Shown: positions 19,902 to 30,059 of the stretch, one piece after another | Position numbering within the stretch: position 1 is the first letter of the stretch | How the letters are laid out: the number at the start of each line of letters is the position of its first letter | From: Calendula officinalis | Taxonomy: Eukaryota; Streptophyta; Magnoliopsida; Asterales; Asteraceae | DNA: 64,000 nt | Assembly: GCA_963853835.1 (NCBI GenBank) | Contig: OY970824.1 | Location: 68,776,884-68,840,883, forward strand | Reading direction: 5' to 3' | Position numbers and translations under genes: made by a program | The notes under the pieces: generated by a model | Told to the model about the DNA's origin: nothing | Databases searched by the model: none | What the model saw: only the letters and a program-made list of their open reading frames with translations

Positions 19902-22103
19902 TCAATCAAGTTTCTTTTGCTCTTCTTCTTCTTTTCTTCTCTTCTCTAGAGTTCTTTGATTTTGAGCTTTTCTTTGAGCTATAATGTACTTGCTGTTTCT
20001 TTTTGTAAAATAATTCAATTTGTTCTGAAATATTACTTCATCATATGGCTTCATCATAGTATTTGTGAATATCTGATACATTATCTTCTCAGAGTGTGGA
20101 TATTCCTTTTCATACAAGTACAGCTCACATACTTTGTTAGATTTTTCAAAGAAGTACATTTGTGCAGTTGGAATTACATTCCAATGATAAACATTTCCTT
20201 CACTGGTAAATTGTTCTGGATAGTTGTCTGGATAAAATGCAGCATCTATCATTGTTGTTAAGTATCCAGCTCCAGATTCTTTCCATGATTTCTTTCTCAT
20301 CCTTGGTTTTCCAATGATCAGTAATTTAATAACATCACTTCTTGAGCAGGACATGATCAATGGTAACCATCCAGTGAATCTCTGTACAACTTTATCTTCC
20401 CTTATGATCTCTATCACATTATTATTCAAAATTCTCCAGTTTATGATAGGATTGTTTTGTAGGGGAGCAACTGGTAGATCAAGAACTGGAATTACTTGCT
20501 CTGTTTTTGACTTCTTTTGAGCACTTTGTTCTTGAGAGACCATCTTTCTTTTCTTTGTTGATGGCTCACCAGTAGTTGAGATACTATCTTGCTTGATTGA
20601 TTTTGGACTGATTGGGATTAAAACTTTGGCTTTCTTTGTTTCTTGAGCTTCTTGTTCAACCAAATCTTTCTTCTTAGCAATGCAATACTTTTCAATTATA
20701 GTTATCATCTTCATTCTTCCAAAAGATTTTGCACTGTGCCCTTTTGTCTTCAGATATTCAATCATATTAGCCTTCTGTTCAAACACATCATCTGTCAATT
20801 CACTCTTAGTTTTCTTGCATTCAGATATCAAATATTCAAGGCATTGAATGTGTTCTTCTTCTACTTTTCTGAGCCTTTTGAATTCTGCTTCTTGGGCTTC
20901 TATCTGAACATCTTTGATTTGAGCAGGTATTTGAACAGGAGTTTCAATTTGATCCTTCTTCTGTTCAAGAGCTTGATACTTAGCTACCTTCCCCAAATAT
21001 CTCTTGTGCTTCACCTTCCATTTAGACAGTTTATCAGCTCTAACAAGATTTATCTTGTTTACCATGTAATGACCAAGAGCTCTGTTGGGATAATCTTCAT
21101 CATATATTTCTTTTCCCTTTCTAATATGTGCTGAAGGTGGAGGTGGAATATATTTCATATCAGGCACACCACTGATTATTATAGAAGGAGAAAATAACCT
21201 AAGCTCATCTTGTTGAAGTATTTTTGGATGTGGAGGAAGTGAGCACTCATCAACCTCAAACCAATTCACATTATCATCAATGTCAGGTATGATAAGTGGT
21301 TGAGCAGGTGTAGGTGGTTTGGTGATGATTTCAAATCTTTCTCTTTCAATTAGCTCTGGTAGTTGTATTTCTTCCTCTTCAGTAGTAACCAGAGTAGTTA
21401 CTACTGGTGTGATTTCAGGAGTTACTACTGATAGGGCATCAGTAGTATTTGCTGCTTTTAATTCCTCTTCTTGACTTACTACTGCTATTATATCAGTAGT
21501 AGGAGTTACTACTGGTATTTCCTTTTCAACTTGTTCTTCCATTGTAGCAGTAGTAATTTGCTCATCTTCTGTAACCATCATCTCTGGGCCTTCATCAACT
21601 TCTGTTTCTTTTAAATTTAGGAGAGAAGATGCTGCTGCTGCAATTGATTCATCAATCATAGTTTGTATGTTGTCCTTCTCCCCCTTAGTGAGCTCAACTG
21701 GTGGAGCCTCACTATCATCAATCTTTTTCTTCAATTTTCTGATGATTTTGGTTTGTTGATGAAGCCTGTGCTCATATAATCTCATTCTTTTGTTGATGGT
21801 ATTGACATGCCTTTTCATTGCAGCCATCGTTTTTCCTTGGTTTGTTAGATATTCAAGACAATTTTGTACTGTGGATTCAAGAGAATCCACTTTTTCCGTC
21901 AATTGTTGGATTTTAATACTGCCCTCACTCCATCTAGCAAGATCATCGGGCTCACTAACAGGTACATTGGTTTGAAGGTTTTCCATCCTATCCGTCAAAT
22001 CAATAGATCTGCCCTCATCACTTCTTGGTGATTCATTGGGTCTTTTAGACATCCTCTTCTTCCTAGAAGAAGCAGAGATGCCCCCCTTGTGGTTTCTTGG
22101 CAC
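19902..22103 (-). CDS. Extra ORF B of the copia element (coiled-coil, unknown function)
   Basis: An open frame of 733 codons beginning at a GTG; the first ATG is at 22052 (MSKRPNESPRSDEGR). It lies between pol and the 3' LTR. A basic start is followed by a probable coiled coil (LTEKVDSLESTVQNCLEYL and on through the KIIRKLKKKID segment), a long acidic Thr/Val-rich linker, Lys-rich segments, and a C-terminal region with INWRILNNNVIEIIRED and YHWNVIPTAQMYFFEK. The tail is charged (RRKEEEEQKKLD). I recognise no enzyme or envelope domain and see no transmembrane segment. Its N-terminus appears to continue from ORF A through two frame changes, so the ancestor was probably one long protein. The linker carries several CAGTAGTA words in both orientations. 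Confidence 0.75.
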   Translation of the reverse strand: MPRNHKGGISASSRKKRMSKRPNESPRSDEGRSIDLTDRMENLQTNVPVSEPDDLARWSEGSIKIQQLTEKVDSLESTVQNCLEYLTNQGKTMAAMKRHVNTINKRMRLYEHRLHQQTKIIRKLKKKIDDSEAPPVELTKGEKDNIQTMIDESIAAAASSLLNLKETEVDEGPEMMVTEDEQITTATMEEQVEKEIPVVTPTTDIIAVVSQEEELKAANTTDALSVVTPEITPVVTTLVTTEEEEIQLPELIERERFEIITKPPTPAQPLIIPDIDDNVNWFEVDECSLPPHPKILQQDELRLFSPSIIISGVPDMKYIPPPPSAHIRKGKEIYDEDYPNRALGHYMVNKINLVRADKLSKWKVKHKRYLGKVAKYQALEQKKDQIETPVQIPAQIKDVQIEAQEAEFKRLRKVEEEHIQCLEYLISECKKTKSELTDDVFEQKANMIEYLKTKGHSAKSFGRMKMITIIEKYCIAKKKDLVEQEAQETKKAKVLIPISPKSIKQDSISTTGEPSTKKRKMVSQEQSAQKKSKTEQVIPVLDLPVAPLQNNPIINWRILNNNVIEIIREDKVVQRFTGWLPLIMSCSRSDVIKLLIIGKPRMRKKSWKESGAGYLTTMIDAAFYPDNYPEQFTSEGNVYHWNVIPTAQMYFFEKSNKVCELYLYEKEYPHSEKIMYQIFTNTMMKPYDEVIFQNKLNYFTKRNSKYIIAQRKAQNQRTLEKRRKEEEEQKKLD

Positions 22104-22140
22104 CGGGGTCCTTTGAGTAACTCCTCAAATGAGTCATCAC

Positions 22141-23316
22141 TCAAAGTTGCCGAGGTCTGGGTCCTAAAGATGTTTTCACTGTCCTGTGCACCCACCTTTG
22201 GGGCATCAGTAGTGAAAGCCCTCGCCTCATGTCCTCTCTCCTCCTTGGAGGACAACTCTTGGAGCCTGGGTTTGACTCAATGTGTCCCCTGGTGTCCTTT
22301 AAAGATTTCTTTCTTTTGTAAAGTGTGGAAATATTTTTGGTTTTATCTGGTAGGTCTTCCACAGAGTGAAGAGTAGCACTCTGCAGATTTAAATCAAGTT
22401 CCTGGGACACTTTCAGGACTTCTGTTTGGGCTGGTAATTGAGTGGCTAGTTGGGGTGGTGTTTGGGCTGTATTTGGGGGTGATGGAGTGGGTTGAGGTTC
22501 AACTTGGGTTGTAGCAATGGTTGAACCCTCTCCAATTTGAGTTTGATCATTGATCATGTTAGGAAACAAAGGGGTTTCCTTGCCCGAAAATTTAAATTGT
22601 TTTCTCATATTTGAGAAAACTTTCTTGTTCAACTCAGGTAGTATAAAAATGTTTTTAGGAGTTGACAAGTTTTGTAATTCACAATTTATGATATGTTGTA
22701 GAAATCTGGGATACATTAAAAATTTAGAAGAACTAAGATTTCCCAACATACCTTCAAAAATCATTTGAGAAAAATTAAATACTTGGTCTGTGGATAAACA
22801 GACAACAGCAGATGCTATTGTCTTATTAAACTCATTCCAAGTACTTCTTTTTGGAGAAATACAATGCTGAATAGTGTGAACTAAGAATTTCCATTGTGGG
22901 GAGAGAAGACCCTTTTGAAATGTTACTATGTTGAGTCTTCCCTCATAACCCATTTTTTGTAAAATTTCAGCAATGTATTCCTTTGGAAGAGTAGACATAC
23001 CTGAATCGTCATGAAGTTGTAGATGGTGTCTGATTGATTGTTCTGTTACTGTGATATGTTTTCCATCTACTTGTGATTTGATCATTGAAATGGTTGTTTC
23101 TTCCGTTTGCTCAGCATTGGTCCAGAAATCCACCAAGTGCTGTTGATATGATGTTGGTTTGACAGTTAGAGCACACTGTATATAAGAATTTTTTAAGAAC
23201 CTTACGATCGGACGAAAATCTTTTGTGCCGTCGGGATTCTTTAGGAAGGCACACATATTGTGAAATTCAGAATATTTGAGATCGGTTTGTACATTCAAAG
23301 ATTTTAGAGTTGCCAT
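22141..23316 (-). CDS. Extra ORF A of the copia element (plant TE-associated domain)
   Basis: 391 residues from ATG 23316. The first 240 residues form a compact domain with ALTVKPTSYQQHLVDFW, GKHITVTEQSIRHHLQLHD, GLLSPQWKFLVHTIQHCIS, WNEFNKTIASAVVCLST and KFLMYPRFLQHIIN. Proteins with this series of motifs are, to my memory, abundant in Asteraceae transposon annotations without a proven function. A Pro/Gln/Thr-rich linker follows, then the frame degenerates (from about residue 355) where homology moves to another frame near 22265 and then to ORF B near 22110. A role as an envelope-like or accessory product is conjecture; there is no signal peptide or membrane helix. Confidence 0.75.
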   Translation of the reverse strand: MATLKSLNVQTDLKYSEFHNMCAFLKNPDGTKDFRPIVRFLKNSYIQCALTVKPTSYQQHLVDFWTNAEQTEETTISMIKSQVDGKHITVTEQSIRHHLQLHDDSGMSTLPKEYIAEILQKMGYEGRLNIVTFQKGLLSPQWKFLVHTIQHCISPKRSTWNEFNKTIASAVVCLSTDQVFNFSQMIFEGMLGNLSSSKFLMYPRFLQHIINCELQNLSTPKNIFILPELNKKVFSNMRKQFKFSGKETPLFPNMINDQTQIGEGSTIATTQVEPQPTPSPPNTAQTPPQLATQLPAQTEVLKVSQELDLNLQSATLHSVEDLPDKTKNISTLYKRKKSLKDTRGHIESNPGSKSCPPRRREDMRRGLSLLMPQRWVHRTVKTSLGPRPRQL

Positions 23317-23552
23317 TTTTGTGGAATTTTGTGATGAACAGAAGTGAATTTTGTTATTGACGAAGGGTTTTTGATCGTAAGCTAGGGTTTATCGAGAAGT
23401 TTTAGCAAATTGAAGTGAAGATAATGCTAAACTAATCGACTGCCGCCTTTTATATCTTTCGTTTTAACCTGCAAAACTACTAAAATGTCCTTCGAATCAT
23501 AACATAACGGTTATTTTCATGGGGGTTAGTTTGGTAATTGTGTTTCTGAAAG

Positions 23553-23820
23553 ACCAGTAGTAAATAAGATATCAGTAGTAAAACGTCAGTAGTATCTACT
23601 AACATCAGTAGTGACTAAGGATTTTGACATCAGTAGTAACTATAGACATCAGTAGTAACCATTAACACACAAGACCAGTAGTATATGTGAACACCAGTAG
23701 TACTGACTTACCAGTAGTATTTGTGTAAACCTAATACACACCAGTAGTATTTAACTACCAGTAGTATTTTGTGCACATGCCTACACACCAGTAGTACAGA
23801 TATACCAGTAGTAAAACACT
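23553..23820. repeat. CAGTAGTA array between pol and the extra ORFs
   Basis: Thirteen CAGTAGT words, nearly all preceded by AC or AT and followed by A, are spaced 10-35 bp apart over 265 bp. The spacers are unrelated in sequence, so this is not a simple tandem repeat. Sireviruses are known to carry iterated short motifs between pol and the 3' LTR, a plausible parallel. Confidence 0.9.
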
Positions 23821-23865
23821 TAAGTAAATAAATAATATTTTACAACACTAACTTTACACATGATT

Positions 23866-26800
23866 TTAAGTGAGATTATAAGTTATTAAAATCATTCCAA
23901 TACTGCTAACCAAGAAGTTGAATCTTCCTACATCAAATGCTTTTGTAAAAAGATCTGCTAATTGATCATCAGTATGGATTTTAACTACTTTGATTAATTT
24001 CTTTTCATTACAATCTCTTATAAAGTGAAATCTTATTTCAATGTGTTTAGTTTTTGAGTGTTTTACTGGATTATTCACAATACTAATAGCACTTTGATTA
24101 TCAATAAAAATAGGAGTTTTAAGGATAGAGATACCAAAGTCTAGAAGCTGATTTTGAATCCATAGTACTTGAGCACAGCAAGCAGATGCAGCTACATATT
24201 CTGCTTCAGCAGTTGATGTTGATACATTTGTTTGCTTCTTACATTGCCATGACACCAGTCTTGATCCAAAGAATTGACATCCACCAGTAGTGGACTTTCT
24301 GTCTTGACATTCACCTCCATAGTCACTATCTGTGTAGGCTATGAGTTCAAATGGTGAATCATGTGGATACCATAGACCTAGTGATGGTTTGCCTTTCAAG
24401 TATCTGAATATTCTTTTAACAGCCTGCAAGTGTAGTTCTTTGGGTCTTGCTTGATATCTTGCACACACACAAACACTATACATAATGTCAGGTCTTGATG
24501 CAGTTAAGTACATCAAAGAGCCTATCATTGATCTATATAAGTGTTCATCTACATCCTCCCCCTCAACATCAGGATGTAGGTGTTTGTGTGTTTCCATTGG
24601 TGTACTTGCACTCTTACTGTCTTTCAAATCAAATTTCTCCAAGATGTCTTTGACATATTTTGATTGATTTATCAAAATGCCATATGTTCTTTGATTGACT
24701 TGGAGTCCAAGGAAGAAGTTCATTGGACCCATAGAGCTCATCTTGAATTTAATTTGCATCAGTTCTTCAAATTCTTTGCATAATAAGTCATTGGTTGAGC
24801 CAAAGATGATATCATCTACATAAATTTGTACCAGTAGTATATCATCTTTGACTTTCTTTGTAAACAAAGTTTTGTCAATGGCTCCTAAATTTAAAGTTGT
24901 TCTTCAATAGGTATGATGATAATGTGTCATACCATGCTCTTGGTGCCTGATGTAAGCCATATAGAGCTTTATCCAATTTGAACACATAATCACCATGTTT
25001 TGGATCTTCAAAACCTGGAGGTTGGCAAACATAGACTTCTTCTTCAATTTTCCCATATAGGAATGCACTCTTTACATCCATTTGATAGACTTTGAACTTC
25101 TTGAATGAAGCATATGCTAGAAATATCCTTATGGCTTCAATTCTAGCAACAGGAGCATATACTTCATCATAGTCTATTCCTTCTTCTTGAGTGTATCCTT
25201 GGGCTACAAGTCTGGCTTTGTTCTTGATCACTATACCTCTTTCATCTTTCTTGTTTCTGAAGATCCATCTTGTTCCAATGGCTCTTTTTCCTTTGGGTAG
25301 AGGTACCAGTGTCCAAACAGCTTGTAACTTAAATTGAAGGAGTTCTTCTTGCATTGCCTCAATCCAGTTTGAGTCCTTCATTGCTTGTTGGATCTTCTTT
25401 GGTTCATCCTGAGACAGAAAGCATTCAAACATACATTCATTAGCAATTAAACTTATATTACACATATTTGCAGTTAAGCTTTTGTTTAATTTGCTTCTTG
25501 TTTATAGTGGTGAGTTGACATCACTTAGAACAAGGTCTAATGGATGGTTCTTTTGAGTCCTTGTAGTTGAAGCTTTATCAACCACTAGTTGATTTTCAAG
25601 ATTGGACTCATTTGTCTCAGGTAGTTGTTCTTCTAGAGATCCTTCATTGTCATTGATATTTGGTTCATCATCTTCTTGGTCAGAGTTACTACTGCTATTA
25701 TCTTCATTGAGATCAGTAGTGTTGTTGTTGTTACTGGTATCAGTAGTATCTTGAAAATCTAGGTTAATTTTGGGACCAGTAGTATTTTGAGTACTATTAC
25801 TGGTATCAGTAGTATTTGAATTACTACTGTCCTCATTCTCAGAGTTACTACTGGTTCCAGAACTTGAGTTATTACTGACATCAGTATTAACTTTTGGAGC
25901 AGTATTAACTACAATTTATCTCATTTCCTCTTGACCAGTATTAATTGATGATGTTCCTTCCTTTTGATTGTGACAATTTGAATTTCCTGCATTGAAATTC
26001 ATATTAGAATTAAAGGATTTGGTTAGATTGTCTATGTCAAATAGCCAATCTGGACCATTTCCTTGTTCATTAGATACATTTTCATTAAAGGATACATTGA
26101 TGCTTTCTTCAATTATCCTTAGCCTTTTGTTGAATACTCTATATGATTTGCTTTGAGTAGAATATCCCACAAAGATTCCATCATCAGATTTGCAGTCAAA
26201 CTTACCAATTTGTTCTCTTGTAATCAAAATAGTGCAAGGACAACCAAATGATTTTAGAAAGCTTATGGAAGGTTTTCTTTTATTAAAAAGTTCATATGGT
26301 GTTTTAAAATGTGGCTTCACTATTAATACTCTGTTTTGAACATAACAAGCAGTATTAACAGCTTCTGCCCAAAAAGTAATTGGTAATTTTGAGTCTGCAA
26401 GCATTGATCTTGCTGCTTCAATGATGGTTCTATTTCTTCTTTCAGCTACACCATTTTGTTGTGGAGTTCTAGGTGAGCTGTATTGCCTGTCAATACCTTT
26501 AAGATCACAAAAGTTAATTAAGTTAGCATTTTTAAATTCTGTGCCATTATCACATCTTATGGCTTTAACTTTTTGATCAGATGTGTTCTCCAGTTTGACA
26601 ATTAAGTTCTTTATGAGTTCACTTGTTTCATCCTTTGTCCTGAGAAAGAAAACCCATGTATATCTGGAAAAGTCATCAGTAATAACAAGACAATATTGTT
26701 TCTTTCCAATACTCATTACATTTGTAGGTCCAAAAAGGTCCATATGTAAGAGCTGTAAAGGAACAGAAATAGAGTTTACAGTTTTGGACTTATGAGAAGT

Positions 26801-27391
26801 CTTGTGTTGTTTACCTTTTAGGCATGCAACACAATGATGATCACACATGAATTGTTTTTGAGGTAATCCAATGACCAGATTTCTTTTTACTAAATTGTTC
26901 ATGTTTTTGAAATTTGTGTGACACATCCTTCTATGCCATAGTTCTGATTCAGTAGTGTTTGCCTTGGATATAAAACAGTTGACCTCATTTGTAGAAATGA
27001 GTTCTCCCCCTATATCTAGGCAATACACATTGTTTCTCCTTGGAGTTCTTAAAACTACATATTTTTCATCTAAAATAAAATCAGGAGAAAGAATGATGCA
27101 CTCAATGTCTGTAAAAAGAATTTTGTTCTTTTTATCACAAACTTGAGACACACTGACAAGATTGTATTTTAGTTCAGCTACATAAAATACATCATCAAAG
27201 GTAATTTTGCCATTAGTAACAGTACCTTTACCTGTAATCTTACCTCCTTGGGGATTCTCACCAAAAGCCACATATCCTCCATCAAATGACTTGAAATCTT
27301 TAAGAATTTGCAGATTTCCAGTCATGTGCCTTGAGCATCCACTATCAATATGCCATGTTCTTCCTTCTTCTGGGATCTGAATGCTCTGCAC
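23866..27391 (-). pseudogene. Copia Pol: protease, integrase, RT, RNase H (broken)
   Basis: Protease WHIDSGCSRHMTG, pre-integrase HRRMCHTNFKNM with CVACLKGK, and integrase HMDLFGP, RCDNGTEF, GVAERRNRT (DDE) lie in 25916-27391. The same frame continues past TAA stops at 25916-25918 and 25502-25504 into RT (25465-24875: WIEAMQEEL, KARLVAQGYTQ, MDVKSAFLYG). A one-base frame change near 24885 leads to 24867-23866 with YVDDIIFGST and the RNase H block (AYTDSDYGG, STAEAEYVA). The linker at 25520-25915 is Ser/Asn/Thr-rich and full of CAGTAGTA words. The codon at 27391 is GTG; pol lies one base back (-1) from gag, so how it is normally translated is unclear. Confidence 0.92.
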
Positions 27392-27405
27392 AAGTGAGTA
27401 AAGGA

Positions 27406-29973
27406 TTAGTTAAGTTTGGGAACCCAAGCTTTATATGTCTTGGGTTCATCCTTTGAGAAATAAGCTTTGGGAGTTTTAACTTTAAACACTTTTGGTACCC
27501 ATACTTGTTTAGTACTGGTGTTTTGTTTTACTACTGCCCTTTTGAAATTAGTACTAGTGTGAGAATTTCCTACTGATCTTGGTTTATACCCGTGATTTTT
27601 TGCTTTTGAATACTTTACTACTGATGGACCAGTAGTATTTGGGTACTTACCATGTTTAGAATGACCAGTAGTGTTTTTAGGGTTAACACCAGTAGTATTT
27701 TTGAAAGTTGTTTTGGGAGCAGTAGTATTTTTGAAATTAGGGTTTTTACCAGTAGTATTCTTGTACTGGTACCATACAGCATTATAATGAGGGTTAACAC
27801 CAGTAGTAAAGTTGTTAAAGTTTCTACTGGTGTTGGAAAATTTAAAATATTGTTTATTTTGAGTGGATTTTCTATTGTTCTTGAAGTAATTGCTGTTCTT
27901 TGGGCTTCCAACTCTTCTGTTTTGCACAAATCTTGGTGCACTTCTTCCAAATTTTGGAGTTTCAGCAATTGGAGTTTTGATTTTATTTACTACTGAAGGA
28001 CCAGTAGTATCTTTTAACTTTTGAGTTTTTGCTTTTTCTTTAAAAATTTTAAATTCTTTTACTTCTTTGCAGTTTATTGGATTGAAGTGACAATCCTTTG
28101 CAAAATGGTTCACTTTGTTGCAAATAACACATTTTAATTTATTATCTTGAGCCTTTATGATTTTTCTTTGTTCTAAGAGTTGATTTCTGTTTCTTTGATT
28201 TCCCCTTTTTAGAATTTTAGGTATATTTTCTGCATCATATTTGGGAGATTCATTTGGACTTTGTGCTGTGTGAAAGCTGGTATCAATTGATTTTGGTGAT
28301 TCAGTTTGAGAGATTTTAAATTCAATTGATTGATCATCATCAGAAGAATCATTTGATTCAGATGTTTCATTATGTGATTCAGTTTGCTTTTCAGTTTTTA
28401 ATTCATTAATGATTCTTTCTGAGCTGTTTTTAAGTGGTGGAATGATTTTATATGGAGGTGGTACAGCATGATATCCCACCCCATGAACAACTTTTTCTGT
28501 AGTTTGATTATTAGTTAATTCATCAAGAATTTTAGTGCTTCTTTCAAACTTTTTAATTGTTAGTTTATTTTGTTCAATTTCAAGCTGACATTCTTCTAAT
28601 TTACTTGTTAGTTCTTTATTTTTTGTTTCATAAAACTCTTTCTCATCCACAGCCTGAAGCAATTCTTCCTTTATCCTTTGATCAATCATCTGGTACACCT
28701 TTATTTGATGTTCTTGATCAGCAATCACACTATCAAACTCATGATTTCTTCTCACTGCTTTTGCTAAATCTTCATTTAATTTAGTGTTTTCTTTTTCTAA
28801 GTTTTTAACAATTTTAGCACATTCAGAAGTACAAGGTTTAGATTTTACCTCAGTTTTGTTGTCAGTAAAGGCCATGAGAGCTTGATTTTGAGTATGCTCT
28901 TCTGCTTGGAAGCTCCAGTCATAGCCTTGTCCTTGTTGTGAGACAAGAGCAGTTGATTTTGATCTTTTGTCTGGCTGAGGACATTCTTTTGCAAAGTGAC
29001 CAAGGTTGTTACAGTTGTAACATTTGACTTTAGTCTTGTCAAATCCTGCTTTGTCACCTTTGTTGAAGTTAAGGCTTGTCCTTCCAGTTCTTTTTAAGAA
29101 TCTTTTTGTCCTTAGACTCAGCATAGCCATCTGCCATTTAAGATCCATCTCCTCAAGATCATCTGGATTCAATTGTTCCAAGTCATCACTAATCAATGCA
29201 GTATGCACATGACTAGTGAAGAAGGATTCTCTGGCAGCATCCTCAGAATCTGCAGCCTTTCCTGTGAAGGTTTCCAAACCTTGACCTGTACTAGAGACAA
29301 ATGCAGCATTATTAGAAGAAATAGAAGGGTTCTTTTGATTTACCTCAGTTTCAAATACTCTGAGATCATTGTAGAGTTCATCCAACTCTTTTTCTTCTAG
29401 TGCATCTCTTTGTCTATACACCACTGTATACATGGCCCATTCTTCACTAAGAGATCGTAGGAACTTCATGTTGACATCTTCTTGATCCATCTTAACCCCA
29501 ACCTGGTTAAGTTCACCAATTAACTTGTTGAATCTGTCAAACACTTGAGTGAGTGTTTCATTGGGTTTTCCTTTGAAGTTTTCAAAGTCTTGTTTGAGAA
29601 CAGACTTCATGTTCCTCTTGGTGCTCTTAGTCCCAACGAATCTCTTCTCCAGTGCTTCCCAAAGTATCTTTGCATCATCATACTCAACGAAGAGATGTTG
29701 ATAGTCGTTAGGAATGGCCAGTAGGAGAGTGCTTAGAGTTTTAAGTTCGATTCCCTTGTCCTTCTTTTCCTTCTCACACTTAAGTTTATCTGCCTCAGTT
29801 GCAGAGCTGCTTGTTTGACCAGGACCAGTTTTGTTTCCTTCAAGAACAACTTCCCACATGGAATAATCTATAATAAGCATGTATTGCTTAATACGATTCT
29901 TCCACATCCCAAAGTTATTGGGAGTGAGTATAGGGGTCTTGTTGGCATGAGTGCTTTCATTATTATCAGTCAT
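27406..29973 (-). CDS. Copia Gag polyprotein with two zinc knuckles
   Basis: 855 residues from ATG 29973, stop TAA 27406-27408. The N-terminal copia gag domain (NFGMWKNRIKQYM, then LLAIPNDYQHLF and FNKLIGELNQVGVK) spans about residues 15-220. A first knuckle CYNCNNLGHFAKEC sits near residue 315, then a long coiled coil (about 375-495), a second CCHC-like CVICNKVNHFAKDC near 615, and a basic C-terminus with repeated NTTG tetrapeptides (about residues 735-800). The NTTG and PSVV repeats are encoded by CAGTAGTA words in opposite orientations. The second knuckle and the length exceed simple copia gags and fit the Sirevirus type. The frame is intact, unlike pol. Confidence 0.9.
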   Translation of the reverse strand: MTDNNESTHANKTPILTPNNFGMWKNRIKQYMLIIDYSMWEVVLEGNKTGPGQTSSSATEADKLKCEKEKKDKGIELKTLSTLLLAIPNDYQHLFVEYDDAKILWEALEKRFVGTKSTKRNMKSVLKQDFENFKGKPNETLTQVFDRFNKLIGELNQVGVKMDQEDVNMKFLRSLSEEWAMYTVVYRQRDALEEKELDELYNDLRVFETEVNQKNPSISSNNAAFVSSTGQGLETFTGKAADSEDAARESFFTSHVHTALISDDLEQLNPDDLEEMDLKWQMAMLSLRTKRFLKRTGRTSLNFNKGDKAGFDKTKVKCYNCNNLGHFAKECPQPDKRSKSTALVSQQGQGYDWSFQAEEHTQNQALMAFTDNKTEVKSKPCTSECAKIVKNLEKENTKLNEDLAKAVRRNHEFDSVIADQEHQIKVYQMIDQRIKEELLQAVDEKEFYETKNKELTSKLEECQLEIEQNKLTIKKFERSTKILDELTNNQTTEKVVHGVGYHAVPPPYKIIPPLKNSSERIINELKTEKQTESHNETSESNDSSDDDQSIEFKISQTESPKSIDTSFHTAQSPNESPKYDAENIPKILKRGNQRNRNQLLEQRKIIKAQDNKLKCVICNKVNHFAKDCHFNPINCKEVKEFKIFKEKAKTQKLKDTTGPSVVNKIKTPIAETPKFGRSAPRFVQNRRVGSPKNSNYFKNNRKSTQNKQYFKFSNTSRNFNNFTTGVNPHYNAVWYQYKNTTGKNPNFKNTTAPKTTFKNTTGVNPKNTTGHSKHGKYPNTTGPSVVKYSKAKNHGYKPRSVGNSHTSTNFKRAVVKQNTSTKQVWVPKVFKVKTPKAYFSKDEPKTYKAWVPKLN

Positions 29974-30045
29974 GATTAATAATGTGTGTTTTTAAGATTA
30001 AAACTTTTTGTTGTTCTTAACAAATAGTAGATCTAGAACCAATAT

Positions 30046-30057
30046 GCTCTGATACCA
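30046..30057 (-). other. Primer binding site of the copia element
   Basis: The minus strand reads TGGTATCAGAGC two bases inside the 5' LTR, complementary to initiator tRNA-Met. This fixes the element's orientation. Confidence 0.93.
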
Positions 30058-30059
30058 CT

